A stretch of 64,000 nt of DNA from Ciborinia camelliae (Eukaryota > Ascomycota > Leotiomycetes > Helotiales > Sclerotiniaceae), in NCBI GenBank assembly GCA_025890175.1, contig JANPYM010000001.1:2418717-2482716 (forward strand). The letters are read 5' to 3'. Below are positions 38,841-50,686 of the stretch, piece by piece. The notes below the pieces were generated by a model. The model was given only the letters and a program-made list of their open reading frames with translations. It ran no database searches and was not told where the DNA came from. The stretch's first letter is position 1; the number at the start of each line of letters is the position of its first letter. A program made the position numbers and the translations under genes.

Positions 38841-40458
38841 TACTCCGACTCTCCACAAAATCCTCGTCCACAAGACACCGAACATAATGCACGCGTCAAT
38901 CTTTATATGAAACGAAGGTTTCAATATCAATACTGAGAGCGACTTGTTATTATGATCTGCGAACAAGAGTTGTCTTGTACTTTATGAGAGTGAGGAGTGA
39001 GGCCCTTTTTTGATGATGACGATGAAGAAGGTTACTGAAGCCTATATCAGCAAGTACTTTTGGCATGTAAGATAGCACTCTTTTCTTTCCTTGTTCAATG
39101 AGTGCCACTGCCATTACTAATATATCTTTAGATTCAGGGAATTGATCTTTCACGACCCCTTCGAGCATCATTGCAATTGAGTGCTGCCGGAAGATTATAC
39201 AACATGAAAGGAGGATATTTGATGACATCTGGAAATTCAACGATACCTGAAATTTCGAGACCAATTTGCTATGGCCCCTCACCAAAACAGAGGTCTTAGA
39301 AATCCGCGTTCGCCCCGATCCTCCAATACTAGCATCGCTATCTACTCTGCCATCAAATCCTCGCCAGCTGCCAAAGATGAATAGGACGTCGTGGAGAGCT
39401 ACTCCAGGCATGCTCGCCATAAACGACAACCTTCTATCAAATTGCCATGGTAGAATTAGGTGATTATTCCATATCCAGTTGTATCATTGCTGTACGACTA
39501 TTGTGATATTATTGTACCACTGTTGTACTACTATTGTATTATTACTGTCCTTGTTATACAATCCCTTGAATGTCACCATGGAGCTTGGGTTGCCTGTCGA
39601 AAGTTTACAGAACAAAGCATTTACAGATTCAAGACTTGTTGGAACTCCAACAGCCAAAGAAGGCCCGACCGAGATATGCTTCTGGCTAACTCGCCTTCTT
39701 CGATCTACCATACAATACATACGACCAAATCGAGCATGATTTCTAAGATACTTTCAAGTGGTACTTCGAGTTAAGAGCTTGACCACGAGCTTCAGCCTAT
39801 GGTTGTAGCTTATGTTCGACATTAATTATCCTTTAATGAAGACAGTACTACTGCGATCCAGCCTTGCTTGTCTAAAGTTCAGAAAAGGCCGTAAGAGAAG
39901 AAGACTCTGCACCTAACAGCAGATTGCTTTCAAAAAGCTCGTTTTAAAGTCATGTGAATACATCCGACTTCTCCTTGAATTTGCAGAGATATATTCAAGA
40001 ATGGTTTTAACCGGCGAGCACTAGGACATTGTCGAAGATGATCGCACAAAGTTTGTGAATGGGAGAAACGTTTTGAGCAACATGTTAAAGACAACAAGAA
40101 ATGGAAGCTCGAGCGCGCGATGCAGACCCAACAATAGTATTCTGCATATTAGCGCCGCTCAATCCCCAGTACAAACAGCATGACTCCCCCCCAAAGAAGA
40201 CGAGTCGAGGAAGCACCTCTAATGATATAGGAACTGACAAGGAAGAAAGCATTCTTGATGCCACAGAATTCTCGAGCATGACCACAACCAATTGTTGCCT
40301 GTTGTCACGCCTTTGAGGCCTTCTCGGTAGAGAAATTACAAAGCCCCTTCATTTTGGCACCCAGGTTTGGACTTGATTGTCAGTTGAATCTCCAGAAATC
40401 AATTAAATTCTCTTTACAGAGAAACAGTAGCAATCCAAAACGCACATCTACCGTCAAT
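38841..40458. other. Gene-poor region
   Basis: Contains an open stretch on the minus strand (38950-39429, 159 codons, no recognisable motif, not called). A low-complexity run of TATTG/TACTG-type repeats lies at about 39478-39550 (TTGTACTACTATTGTATTA). No gene was supported. Confidence 0.4.
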
Positions 40459-40533
40459 GGTCCGTGGGTGTTGTTGTTGTTGGTAGTGGTGAGGTAGCCA
40501 CTACCCTCGGGAAGAACAACAACACCCTCGGAC
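40459..40533. repeat. Imperfect foldback, about 30-bp arms
   Basis: GGTCCGTGGGTGTTGTTG...GGTAGTGG (40459-40489) pairs with CCACTACCCTCGGG... ending CTCGGACT (40498-40533), apart from a few mismatches and a small bulge. The loop is about 8 bp. Confidence 0.75.
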
Positions 40534-40961
40534 TATGATGACGTGTAGGCTTTTTAGTGGTGAGTACAAGTTAAAAGAACTTCCTTAACTTCCTTGATTC
40601 TGATTCTCTACAGCAATTTTCTGGAGATGGGTGGTGGTGGAAACTCGAGAGCGCCGTTCATGGGGAAGCCTGCGGACATTTTGGAAGTCTCAAGATGATT
40701 GCCCGGGGGTCATAGAAGAAAGCCGGCTCATTCTACCCGGCAATCGGTTTTCTTGGAGCCCCAATTCGGGACCCAATGCATTCAGCATGGATCATCGTGC
40801 ATCATATGATCAAGTAAGAGCACAACATCCGAATCTACTAGATTTTGGAGATTCAAATGACAATGGATATCACCAACAAATCAAGCTGGAGAAATTAGCG
40901 CGTTCACCTCGTCAAGTTTTTGCTCAAAGAACACAAGAGAATTCTCTATGTGCCTGTAGTT

Positions 40962-41036
40962 GGAACACAGGCTGCAGGCAATTTTGCTTCGAAATTACAA
41001 GTCCAATGAAGAGAAATTGCCTGCAGCCGGTGTTCC
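40962..41036. repeat. Foldback with 24-bp arms
   Basis: GGAACACAGGCTGCAGGCAA (from 40962) is inverted at 41013-41036 as TTGCCTGCAGCCGGTGTTCC, with one or two mismatches and a loop of about 27 bp. The left arm begins 25 bp after a copy of the TGCTCAAAGAACACA repeat. Confidence 0.8.
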
Positions 41037-41484
41037 TTTAAAGGCAAGAACAAAGAGGGCTCGATGGATGAAGTTGTAAAGGAAAAATCTGAAGAATCTG
41101 GCAATGACAGAGGGCCATAGGATTCTGCCTAATAATTCTTAGCACAATAAGTGCAATCGAAAAGGATCTGGGCTGAAATTGGGTACTTGAGTCTAGTTCA
41201 GAGCCATATTCAAGATCACCACAAAGAAGGAGGCCTGTAAGCACAATTTAATTGAATGGAAAGGAGTCGGACCACTAACAACTTCAACTTAGATACCGAC
41301 TTCGCCGCTTCACATGGCAAAGCAGAGGCCACTCTTGGAACTAGCTGCACCAGTGGCCCCAGCTGTTACACCGTTGTGCCAGTCTGGTCTCTCCACTCCT
41401 CGAAAGAGAAAACGACAACCTGGCTGGGATTTTGCTCAAAGAACACAGGTCATACAGTTTAGCCAAGAGAGAAAGTCGAAGGAA

Positions 41485-41700
41485 GGAAATATCGCTGGTG
41501 CGATAAAAGACGAAGACAGACCGAATGAGTTGGTGATGGTCTCACGCACCTCCATCGACTTCTCTCTTGGCTAACCCTCCTACCGCAATCTTAGGCAAAG
41601 GAAAGCTCATGATCCAGCAGATAATTTCAGCCAAGTTCAAGGTGACAACAAAGCTGTATCTGGTTGTACAATCGCAAATAGAGGCCGGTAAGAAGCAAGT
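41485..41700 (+). pseudogene. Duplicated fragments of the RBR E3 ligase gene
   Basis: Two segments copy the coding strand of the gene at 43493-46370, in inverted orientation. 41583-41700 encodes ILGKGKLMIQQIISAKF, then KVTTKLYLVVQ...IEAGKK, matching 44868-44955 and beyond with only a few substitutions per 110 bp. 41485-41540 encodes NIAGAIKDEDRPNEL, matching IAGAMKVEDRPSEL near 45165-45200. About 180 bp of the gene between these segments is missing here. There is no start, no splice sites and no frame continuity, so this is a dead partial duplicate. Confidence 0.88.
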
Positions 41701-41743
41701 TAAGCTTTGGATTTTGCTCAAAGAACACTCGGCCACCTTGACT

Positions 41744-41819
41744 CATTCGGACACGATCGATGCAATATATCCCATACATCAATAGGGCGATATATTATTG
41801 TATCGATCGTGTCCGAATG
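41744..41819. repeat. Foldback around a GATCGATC core
   Basis: CATTCGGACACGATCGATGC (41744 onward) is inverted at the right end as GTATCGATCGTGTCCGAATG (41800-41819). The arms continue into AATATATC / GATATATT. Arms are about 28-31 bp and the loop about 17 bp. It follows directly after the RBR gene fragment and a TGCTCAAAGAACAC repeat copy. Confidence 0.85.
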
Positions 41820-42340
41820 ACGGAGATCGAGCTATTGAGAATTTCATGAGGGCTATCCTGACGGGGTTCCTGCACCCCCAAAGGTGCAGGCCTTCATCCA
41901 AAAGGCGATAATTTACAATGCAAGTAAATTGGAAGTCCTGCACTGTAAGGAATGAATATCAGATGAAGAGGATGCAAAGAATGGAAACCCCGCCCCGCAG
42001 ATGACATGGCGCCAGCCCAAAAATCATCCCTCGTGATCCCAACGATAAGTACAACTCTGGTTACTCCTCGAAAGAGAAAGTAGGAGCGTACTTGGGATTT
42101 TGCTCAAAGAACACAATGGAAAGCTTTGAGAAGGGCCCCGTGCTCGAACCCCACTCCCATCTAATGGGGTTCCCCTACCTTCCTCTCCTCTCCGAATGGA
42201 GTCCCTGCGCCCCCCGAAGTGCAAGCTAGGGACCAAGAGAATGTTCGAAAAGGCAAAATCGCCGCAGATGGCATGGCGCCAACCCCAAAATCATCCCCCG
42301 TGATCCTGTTGACAAATACAACTCGGGGTTCCAAGGTTTC

Positions 42341-43492
42341 GTCGGTCGAATCTCCGAACAAATGCCACCCCAGTACACTTCCCCAATCGAAGCGACAGAC
42401 ATATCGACACATGAGATGAGTCGGTGACCGTCTCGAATGTATGATAGCGCGCCGCATGCTTCGTCTGGATTTAATTCTATTGAAAAGAGATGGAGGGGGG
42501 GTTGCGGGATATACATACCTACATGGATACCAAGGAAACCCCCATGCAGTGTCGCTTCTCAATTCTATTCTGGATATCGGGGCTTCCGGGGAGTGGTGTG
42601 TATTATAATGTATCTATATTAGCAAGTGGGGAGATGGAGTGCCTAGGTAATAATAATGATTTGGTACAGTGGATCATGTATAATTACAGAATATACGGCA
42701 TACTGTAAAATAAATGGTATACAAGTCACAAGTACAAGTAAGATATCAACAATTCCAATCCAAAGAAGAAGAAAAGATGCAAACATACAGGTAGGCAGTG
42801 ACATCAAATTCAAATGTAAGTAGTCTTACATTTGAATTTGGAATTTCAATTTCAATTTCCAACAACCAGACAAACTGGTCGTGATAATTTCCATTTGCAG
42901 TTTTTCACTTAATTTCGGATTTTCCTCTTGATCTGAAGGTTCATTGCATCACTCACTATAGGTAAGTACCTAGGTTGGTATGCATAGAAAAATTCATTTC
43001 TTTACCACTTTTATGTGTATAGTTATCACAGAGTAATGTCCTGGTTACAAAGTTGTAGGGGAGTTTGGGGTGTTTCGGATGTTTTTACCTATACAGTACT
43101 TCAGCATGGTAAAATATAAAATAAGTTTAAAAGTTAAAGTTAACTTTGACACACCAAGTTTGGGTTATTTATTAGTACCTAATTTAGTGAGGATGTCATT
43201 GAAGTCATTCAAGTCCACCTGCATTCTCAACATACATAGGTGCATACATCTCAATCACACAAACATCAGAAAATTTCATTTATTTACTTGTATTATATTG
43301 AATGCGTTACTGTACTTCAGTATGTAATACATAGGTACATCGTTACGATATCATCATGTAGATACATATCCACCCGTATTCATCGAAGAAAATTGCCCAC
43401 CACCCGAATCAGAGACAAATGCCCAGACTAGAATTTCTCAAGAGTTCGAAAAGAGCTTTAGCTTCTGCAAACCCTCCATATTTACTAGGTAT
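42341..43492. other. Intergenic, 3' side of the RBR gene
   Basis: No gene was recognised. A palindromic run of TACATTTGAATTT with its partner lies near 42812-42840 (AAATTCAAATGTAAG / CTTACATTTGAATTT), a possible short hairpin. A GTACCTAGGT motif lies near 42966. Confidence 0.45.
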
Positions 43493-46370
43493 CTAATTGG
43501 CATGTTCAAAGAACTGGCGAAGGTCTGCGAAATTGAGGACGCCAAAGCGACCTCGTAGCACATTCATTCTACCAACTTCAATCCCGGCATCCTCGTCATC
43601 CTCGTCATCCTCATCATCCTCGTCCGATTCAACAGGAATCTCGAGACCAATATCCCCATGAGTGGCGGTCATATGATCGTAACACTCTCCTTCCTCCTCA
43701 AACGTCTCAAGACAGGCCCAGCAGATGTGAATCTTGCACCCGGAACAAACCATGTGGTTGCATCCTTCGGTCTTCTCCATGGTAGTCTTGCATTTGGGAC
43801 AGTCCTTGAAGCCGAGCTCGGTCTTGACCTTGTCAAATACCGCATCTCCACCTTGTGCTTGGTATTTGTATTCAACGCAAGTCTGGCCTACATGAGACGC
43901 ATGGCATGTGGTACAAGTCTCGGTAAGACATTTAGCACAAGTGCGGAACTTGATCGGGACGGTGACTCTATAGATCTGACCACAGTCTGGAGATGGGCAA
44001 TAATGAAAGTCCTGTGGATGACGGCGGACGTAAGATTCGAATGAAGCTTCAAGGATTTCCTCGAAAGTATTGGAGGGGAGGTGTTGCTGGATCTCTTCTA
44101 ACGAGAAGACGACATCACATCCAACAGCCTCGCAAATGATACATACCTCTTTGTCGCCAGTTGCGACCGAAGAGCACAGATTCTCAAAGCATTTGAGACA
44201 ATACAAGTGACCACACTTGGTGCGGATTGGGACCTCAGCAGGACACCAGCAGATACTGCAATCTTCATTTTCAAGGACTTCCTTCTTAACGATGTTGCCG
44301 GCAGCAGCACTCCTGGACCTTAAGATTGCAATAGCGGCATGATAGTTCTGAGGACCACCAGAAACTAAGAGCTTCTTGGGAGTCGATAAGACATCAATGG
44401 AAACAATGTTCTCTCCGAGAGCTGATACAATTTGCTCGAATCCACCATTTGACACCCACCAAAAGTTGTTCGGATTGAGCACAATGGCATAACCTTCGAC
44501 TCCTGATCTAATCATGGTGTGGAGAGTATATTGAGCGAAATAAATATCTCTGGCGACACCGTAGACACGAAGTTGCTGTCTTCTTCTATCTCGATCAATC
44601 ACAACATTACAATCCTTCTCGACTTGCTTGAGCTTGCTCAGTCCAATGGGTTGTAAGAAGTAGTCATTCCAGACTGGCTTACCGCCAGCCGAAGCGACAA
44701 CACCGGTCAATATCTTTTCCAACTTTTCTTTCGCGTTGGTAAAATTTTCTCCGGGCTCTCCCTCAATCTTCAAAGTCGTAAATTTCTGCGCAACATCGGT
44801 GCTTCGATATGCTCCAACGTAGATACGCTGTTCAACCCATAACTTCTTACCCGCCTCTATTTCTGGTTGTACAACCAGATACAGTTTTGTTGTCACCTTG
44901 AACTTGGCTGAAATTATCTGCTGGATCATAAGCTTTCCTTTGCCTAAGATTTCAATGTTCTTGTCGTTCAATTGTGCGATCGCCTCTCGGGCATCTGATT
45001 CATGTTGGAACCGAACTCTCACTTTAACTCTGTTGGCTGCTGGATCATGAACAGGATCCCAGAAATCAAGAGGGCCAATCGTTGAGCACAATGTCTTGAC
45101 ATAATCACGAGTAGATTTCTCGGATGCTTCATAGCTCAATCTGCTAACTATCAACTCGCTCGGTCTGTCTTCGACTTTCATCGCACCGGCGATATCTTCT
45201 TTGACCGCAAACACTGGCAAGTTTTTCAAGATGCAGAGAAATTTGTGTTTTTGATCATTCCAATTTTCAGAAACAACAGGTCCATCGCACGTAAAGACTT
45301 TGCCCAGGACTCTGTATTGACCGTTGTTGAAATTATTGCACGCCGTCTCAGCAATATGCTCGTTCTCATATTTCAAGATCGCTAATTTGGAAGGGCGATA
45401 CCATGAGCAAACCACCTTACGGCAGTCAACTTCGCGTGAAGTTTGAGATAACGAGAACAAATTTGTAACAACCGGGATTGCTTTTAATTTATTGTATTTT
45501 TGCAATTCCCTCCATCCAGCCTCCAATTCTTGGCATAGGGTTGGGCCAACCATGGTACCTTCGAGTCGAAGATGGGCAGAAACAGACGGAACAATGGAAC
45601 CGTTTCTGGCGATGCTAATGCAAATGCCAGGTAGGTTTAGGCCTAGCGTAGCCAAGCTAGTTTCAATAAACTCAACAGTGGCATCCTTTGGTAAACCGCT
45701 AATTCGGATAGTGGTAAAATCAGACGGGACTGAAACTTTATACACTTGTCCACCGTCTCCAAATGTTGCCAAGGCTCCAGAAAGCACGCGTGTTAGCATA
45801 CCGGTAGGTGTGCGACCCTGTATTAAATGTCAGACTCTACTTCAATGTACTAGTATTTTGGTAGGGAGTAGGTCATACGTAATTCTTTTCAAATGCCGGT
45901 GGAACGCTCAGAGCAGCAGAAGGAGTATTGATAGAAGTCGGAACGATTGTTTGAGCGGAATTCATGACTTGAACTTGAGCACCTGATTGCGTAATAGAAT
46001 TGTCGTTGAATTGAGTCAATGTGTGTTGGAAAGGGCAATGTTCTCCTTTAGTACATTTGCCTCTCAAAAAGAAGCTGCAGATTCCTATGGGAGGTGAAAC
46101 TCTTGATACAGCTGAATTCTCATCTTTATGACTGAAAGGACAAGCGTGTCCTTTTTGACAAAGTCCCTTCGCAAAGAACTTACAAGCAATGACTGCCTGG
46201 GCTTGAGGGCGCAGAGGGAGACCAGAATGGTTATTTTCATTCATTCTTTCTGTTAATGGACGTGGGTTTGTTGTTGTTGTTGTTGTTGTTGTGACTGCAT
46301 TATGAGCATATTGGCATGAGTTTCCACGACCACACCCAGCTGCAGTTGTGAAGTATTTGCAAGGCACCAT
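43493..46370 (-). CDS. RBR-type E3 ubiquitin ligase with three CCCH zinc fingers
   Basis: Two exons, 46370-45879 and 45817-43493, joined in phase 0 across a 61-nt intron (GTATGA...CAG), give 938 residues. Domains: three CCCH fingers of C-x7/8-C-x5-C-x3-H form (start CKYFTTAAGC; CKFFAKGLC; CSFFLRGKC) within residues 1-120; a Thr tract from a GTT microsatellite between fingers 1 and 2; an RRM-like segment (TTIRISGLPKDATVEFIE); and a long middle region. From about residue 680 comes RING1 (CSICWCPAE...CGHLYCLKCF), an in-between-RING domain (YCPSPDCGQIYR...CTTCH) and RING2 (CPKCKTTMEKTEGCNHMVC), with the expected catalytic Cys position of thioester-forming RBR ligases. An acidic Asp/Glu run follows. 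A role at the RNA-ubiquitin interface is an inference from the domains. Parts of this gene are duplicated at 41485-41700. Confidence 0.93.
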
Positions 46371-47177
46371 CTTTTGGTATTTGTTCCTCTCGTCGGATGG
46401 TTGGAGTTCGAGAGTTGTTGGTGTCTAGATTTTCTTTGATAATGGATGTAGAAGTTTGGGTGATGGTCTTTTTTTCTCTACTCCCTTGTAGCAGCACTGC
46501 AATCTCAAGGAAGCTAGTTAGATCATTTGAAAATGAGATCAGATTGGCGAGTGATTGGATGAGGATGTTGCTGAAAATTGTAGTAGTGAATATGTAAAAG
46601 CGTTCAAGTAACCTATGAGATTTTCTTCCCTTCAACTTGCAAGCCACTTTCAAAATGATCAACCAATACCAACACTTCTGAGAAATTACCAATGGTTAAG
46701 ATGAAAAAAAATGAATGAATGAATAAATCTTAGTCTTCGTCTTAGCCACTCACCACTTTCTACTTTCTTTCGCAACCAATGAAAATATAAGCATTTTTAC
46801 GAAAGGGTGAAAATGAAGCTTTTCCACCACGCCTCATTGTCCCGTTGAGTGAGAAGCTTGGAAACAATTACCTATAGATACCTACCTAGGTAGGTAAAAT
46901 AGGTACCCAACATAGGATATATTGGAAGCTGGTTTGGTGGTGATTGATGATTGATGAAAGGTGAAGGGTGAAAAAGGTGAGAAACCTAGGTACCTTAGGT
47001 AATCACTCGCAAAGCTCACCTGCAGATTCGGATACGAATACGAAGTCCACACGGTACCCGTACCCGTGGACTACCCAAAAGAAGATCTCGAGCTTCGTCT
47101 CTTCATTTTCCCCATTCAATACTACCTAGGTACTTGAGAAAGCAATACCGGTACCCAACCTACTGTACTGTACTCTA
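46371..47177. other. Intergenic between two minus-strand genes
   Basis: 0.8 kb holding the promoter of the RBR gene and the 3' flank of the MYND gene. It has a cluster of palindromic CCTACCTAGGTAGG and CCTAGGTACCTTAGG motifs (46880-46900, 46984-47000, 47121-47135) and several GGTACC sites, the densest group in the window. No gene was recognised. Confidence 0.5.
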
Positions 47178-49070
47178 CTATAACAAACTTTCCCATTCTA
47201 CATATCTTTCTGAACCCATATGTCCCGACGCCAACAACATATCAAATTCCTCTTGCTTAGCCCCTGCTTTCAATCTCAAAGGCCACTTATCAACCAATGT
47301 ATTCGTGTTCTTGACTCTCATCCCCATTATCTTACTAATCTCATCAAAGTGACAATCCTTCTCAAACCTAGTGAAGAACTTGTCCCAATCCCGAAACATA
47401 GATCGCGCGTTGTCAGCTTTAAGAATATCCGCATTCCATGGTCCAAGCGAGAACATATCGATTTGAATAGGTATATACTTGCGCAACTTTTGTGTCTCGA
47501 CTACCATGCTTGCAAGACTATCTTGCACAGTGCAGCATTCGTGTACGGCGTTTAGGAATAAGGCAAGGAGAGTAGCGTGTGGGTTTTGTGATTTACGCTT
47601 CAGATAAGGAGCGAAAGTCATGAGAAGTTTTGGAGGTCCCAAGTAGCAACGATCTCCGATATTTGATACCTACGAATCGTTAGCGATTTGAATCTCTAGC
47701 TCTGGCTCCGGAAAAGTGTTTCACCTCAATTCTGTCAAAATAGTTCTCTCCAATACCCCGCTCCTTCAGAATATCTGGCAGATCTATGGCATTGAGCTCA
47801 AATAGTTGAAATCGGATTCGCAGATTCCTTATTTGCTTGCAGAAGCCCTGAAGTTGTTCTCGGACATGGAAGTACAGGTTGCCATAGATATCATTCCGAG
47901 GAAGTGGATATTTGGACATGAAATCCTCAAAAGACCATCCTTCCATTGGGTCAGCAGAATCCATCATCGGCCAGAAATCAGTGCTTTGGAATAGTGTTCT
48001 ATCAACCAGTCAGCAATTATACCTTCCAAAGATATGGGGGCGCCACCCACGGATTTGGTGTGTTGAAATCTTTGCGGGATTGTCCAAATGGAAGAAGTAT
48101 ACCATCTGTGCGAAATTTCGTAGCACAAACACGCCAAGCAGGTGGTCGAGCGTAGAATGCTCGCTCAGCATAATCTCTTCTCGAAGACGGCAGTGTAGTT
48201 TCTATCATCACTTTCTGCGCCTGGCTAGCCGTCAAACCCTCGGGCACGTTCAGAAAATCGAGAAGACGATCCCATGATGCCTTTGGCAAGATCAAACTCA
48301 AGGATCGAGTACCGAATCTCCAAGTTTTGGACTGGAGAGATGTTTCACGGCGGCCTTGGATTTTCATGCAGGTATCTTTGATCAATGGGAGGATTTGTTC
48401 TTGAAGCTTGTGTAGAGCGGACTCGGGTATGAGAGCGGAATACCAGATATGAATCATGATATCTGCTGCTTCGATGGGATCAAGAACTAGAGCCGTGAGA
48501 AGCAAAATTGTATTGCGAGCCACGATGTCGAAATCTTTGTCATTGATCACAACTTCGCACTTTCCCGCATATGGTGATGGGAGTCCAACAACAGAGCTGA
48601 CTACATTCCTAATATCTCCAGATGCTTCACCATCGTCAGCCCATTGTAATTTGACAGCTGTGACTCTTACCTGCAAACAGAAGATTAAACTCATCTGGAA
48701 GTTCTTTACGCTCATTCTTAGAGAGTTGAACCATATCAATAGCTGGAACATTACCCCATAGGTATTTTTGCTTTCCATGTCTGACGAATGCTTTCTCGAA
48801 GCCAAAATCACCGGATTCCATAAACGCAGGCTTTCTCTTCTCCACATGGTATTGTGGTTTCCAGGATTCATTCATGAGTGGGGACTTGCAGTCTTTCTTA
48901 TGTAACTTCCAATGAGCGGTTTGACAATCCTTACTACAGTACTGCACCAGGAAACAACCGTTGCATGATTTGGATGCGATCTTGGTGCATGATGACGCCG
49001 CTCCATCATCCGCGACCAGATCAACGTTGGCACAAGAAAGCTGGCATGACACCAGAGAAGATTCAGCCAT
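47178..49070 (-). CDS. MYND zinc-finger / DUF4470 protein
   Basis: Four exons, 49070-48671, 48624-48051, 47998-47725 and 47669-47178, keep phase throughout (introns 46, 52 and 55 nt) and give 579 residues. The N-terminus has a MYND-type zinc finger: SCNGCFLVQYCSKDC then TAHWKLHKKDC (residues about 36-61), with an atypical first pair (C9-x3-C13). After it comes the DUF4470 region: AIDMVQLSKNE, NLLFAASGDIRNVV, CEVVINDKDFDIVARN, IHIWYSALIP, PPAWRVCATKFR, GILLPFG, DFNTPNPTLFQ, MMDSADPMEGW, KNPHATLLALFLNAV-like SQNPHATLL. Exon choice was guided by these motifs; the second donor gives DFNTPNP-TLFQ rather than reading through. MYND domains mediate protein contacts; the function of DUF4470 proteins in fungi is unknown. 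Another in-frame ATG lies at 49184, giving a less typical N-terminus. Confidence 0.87.
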
Positions 49071-50686
49071 AACGAACCCACAATAGACAAATGCTATTGA
49101 GTGCAAAGTTCGACGACAAGAAAGAAGATAAAATTCCTTCGGATTAAATTCAACTTGCAAATTTAACTCTTCATAAAATTGCAATGAGGTCAGACAACAA
49201 GATGTTACACGACGGAAATTCTATTGCAGGGTATTCATTGGAGCCACTTCAATCCGAAATGTAATTTGGCGTGCCGTGGAACAACTGCACCTAGCCGTCG
49301 CCGAAGCGAAACATCGGGAAGCACATACACAGCTGAGGCTTTTTGTTTGCTTTCCAGGGTTTGGATTTTGTTATAGGCGAATGAAATTGTTTTTTCAGCG
49401 TCGTGCTTCATTGGCTGGCTGTGGTATATTAAGCAATTCTTCTACTTATATTTAATATAGGTATCTAAATCTAGATTAGATAATAAGTATTATAAGTACA
49501 ACTTTTTTAAAAAGAAAGTTCTTAATTAAATTATCGAATATTCGCTAAGATGAATATTAGATGGCTAGGAGATTGTATATGTTTTTAATCAATTTAAGGT
49601 ATATTATATAGATTTTATAATATTCTAATAGAAAGCAGACTATTATTCCTTTTAGAGAGTATGATTCCGATAACTGGCTTGATAAGTTTGTCTCTAGGGG
49701 GAAAGGGTGAGAAATGAATTGTGAGATTTTGGATGAATGAGTTAAGTATCTCTTAACTATGCCTGTCTATTTCTGTGCCCAAGATATGTATACATCGCTC
49801 CCCTGCATATCTAGATGCATTCGGTAGCAACTCAGCCAACCATTAATTAGCTCTGTGGGCCCTTATCCTATCGATTATGAATGCGATATTTTGATAGGTG
49901 ACTTGATGCGCTTGTTGTGCCATCTTGATGCCTTTCCATTAAGAAGTCTTGATATTGAGAAAATGCTTTTTAGGGATAGTGTATCGCGTTTAAAGATTCC
50001 TAGGTGCTCATTAGTAAGAGCTGGCCAAAGTATGAGCTGGTGAGGGGCTCAGACTCTCATAATATCTAATTAGATGGGTTTGTAATGATATAAAATCAAC
50101 ATCGAGACCACCTTGTTCTGGAACACTTGAATGGCCCGCGTGGAAGATAAGATGGGAAGGTAGAGATCTTCACCACTCAAAAAGCATGAACTCTGACCAT
50201 CTCTTATAACTCCTTTTATTCAGTATGAGATGGTAGTGCTTTTTCAAGGAAGAAAGGCCTCGCAGGAAGGGAAGCACGGAGAAGATGGTGTGGAGTGAAT
50301 CGCATATGCGTAACTGGTAGGTACAATTAGTCAAGTGATGTTTACACAATATGAGAGTTGTCTTTGGGAATTTGTGAGTATTGGACAAACTGTTGAACTT
50401 CAGGGTATTCAGTTAAATTCATTCATTGCTTGACTATTCTAATATTGAAGCTGTTCCAGCGCTCAATACGCCTCAATAACCGACTGTTTCAAACAGATGC
50501 AGAATCAATCCGCCGATACATATGCCTCGTGATGAGGAATCAACGCCCCAAATTCAACACATACTCCATAGTTAAGATATTTATGTACAAGAAACTATCG
50601 TAGCCCTGCTACCGCCGCATAAATGCCAAAATCAAAGTCCCCTCTCCTCATTCCTAAAAGCACCAGCTTCACACCCTTCTTACATT
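49071..50686. other. Intergenic, partly A+T-rich
   Basis: Between the MYND gene start and the 3' end of the secreted-protein gene. 49430-49640 is noticeably A+T-rich and could be an old mutated repeat, but no ends or protein trace were found. A 62-codon open stretch at 49855 has no motif and is not called. Confidence 0.4.

Larger units (their letters stand above)
40917..42340 (+). repeat. Mosaic locus of short direct repeats and gene fragments
   Basis: The 20-22-bp motif TTTTGCTCAAAGAACAC occurs four times (about 40917, 41426, 41709, 42094). Two copies are preceded by the same CTCCTCGAAAGAGAAA (41397 and 42065). The block ATGGCGCCA...CCAAAATCATCCC...CGTGATCC occurs at about 42006 and 42271. 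Foldbacks lie at 40962-41036 and 41744-41819. Fragments of the RBR gene lie between (41485-41700). No intact frame spans the locus. It reads as a decayed, rearranged repeat cluster. Confidence 0.65.

Noticed and set aside
38950..39429. 159-codon minus-strand open frame
   Set aside because: No recognisable domain and unremarkable composition. It lies opposite possible remnants of a plus-strand decayed gene.
43658..44044. 128-codon plus-strand frame inside the RBR gene
   Set aside because: A shadow of the real minus-strand coding sequence; its open length follows from the RBR codon usage.
43493..45799. 768-codon frame taken as a complete gene
   Set aside because: The in-phase upstream exon 46370-45879 with three CCCH fingers joins it through a good intron, adding GRTPTG before the Met. 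The single-exon model loses the N-terminal domain.
48017..48050. Read-through of the MYND gene second exon to LWK with donor GTATAA
   Set aside because: It breaks the phase with the next exon. The upstream donor GTGGGT at 48050 gives the expected DFNTPNPTLFQ sequence and correct phase.
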